Assembly: GCA_028698395.1 (NCBI GenBank)
Contig: JAQVDG010000128.1
Coordinates: forward strand, 1 to 6,320
Direction: 5' to 3'
Source of the DNA: Weeksellaceae bacterium
Lineage (GTDB): Bacteria; Bacteroidota; Bacteroidia; Flavobacteriales; Weeksellaceae
DNA: 6,320 nucleotides
The position numbers and the translations under genes were made by a program. The notes beneath the pieces were generated by a model. The model searched no databases. It had not been told where the DNA came from and saw only the letters and a list, made by a program, of their open reading frames with translations. Positions 6,147-6,320 of this stretch are shown here, in pieces. How positions within the stretch are numbered: the first letter of the stretch is position 1; the number at the start of each line of letters is the position of its first letter.

Positions 6147-6320
6147 ATGGTTAAAAAAAATGATAAAAAAGTTGTCCGAGGTTGGAAGTTTTACGATTGG
6201 GCAAACTCAGTTCATTCTTTGGTAATTGCCTCAGCACTTTTTCCGATTTATTATGGTGCAGTTACTTTATCGGACACCGAAAATCCATTAAAATTCATGG
6301 GATTTCATCCACAAGCAGTA
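6147..6320 (+). CDS. MFS transporter, UMF1/Atg22-like family, N-terminal part
   Basis: The frame starts at the ATG at 6147 and runs through 58 codons to the right edge, so only the start of the protein is present. After a short basic N-terminus, GWKFYDWANSVHSLVIASAL (12-31) followed by FPIYYG matches the typical opening of bacterial UMF1-type (Atg22-like) major facilitator proteins, whose hallmark is YDWANS before the first membrane helix. Members are integral inner-membrane proteins with about 12 helices, and the substrates of bacterial members are largely unknown. The gene is divergent from the lipoprotein gene and shares a 214-bp intergenic region with it, including the candidate operator. 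The family call rests on 58 residues but the motif is distinctive. Confidence 0.85.
   Translation, partial: MVKKNDKKVVRGWKFYDWANSVHSLVIASALFPIYYGAVTLSDTENPLKFMGFHPQAV

Overview
The window looks like chromosomal DNA from a low-GC member of the Bacteroidota, most likely Flavobacteriia (a Flavobacterium-like organism). Four things point there: AT-rich leaders without Shine-Dalgarno sequences; promoter elements of the Bacteroidota type (TAnnTTTG with an upstream TTG); a lipoprotein carrying the flavobacterial surface-export signature just after its lipid-anchored cysteine; and the protein types themselves (paired rhomboids behind mutL, a TPR sensor kinase, a UMF1-type transporter). The species cannot be named from this window.

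Layout. Five genes lie on the minus strand. Read 5' to 3' they are a small surface lipoprotein (5932-5393), a TPR-containing sensor histidine kinase (5267-3492), mutL (3413-1626), rhomboid protease A (1622-861) and rhomboid protease B (834 to the window edge, 3' end missing). A divergent plus-strand gene for a UMF1/Atg22-like MFS transporter starts at 6147 and runs off the right edge. No RNA genes, insertion sequences, CRISPR arrays or phage genes were seen.

How the genes relate. mutL and the two rhomboids are packed closely (3 and 26 nt gaps) and probably share one transcript, started from a clear promoter directly in front of mutL. Mismatch repair and membrane proteolysis have no obvious shared function, so this is probably co-transcription rather than a pathway. 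The lipoprotein and kinase genes run in the same direction but are separated by a hairpin with a U-tract, so they are probably at least partly uncoupled. The kinase has no response regulator next to it in the window.

What deserves a second look. All five metal-site residues of the endonuclease-type MutL C-terminal domain appear to be replaced, while the ATPase motifs and a sliding-clamp motif remain. The mutL promoter lies so close to the start codon that the mRNA may be nearly leaderless. A near-perfect 20-bp palindrome touches the lipoprotein promoter in the divergent intergenic region and is a good operator candidate. Hairpins overlap promoter elements in the two other intergenic gaps. Overall this is mostly ordinary core genome, and I see no convincing new multi-gene system.
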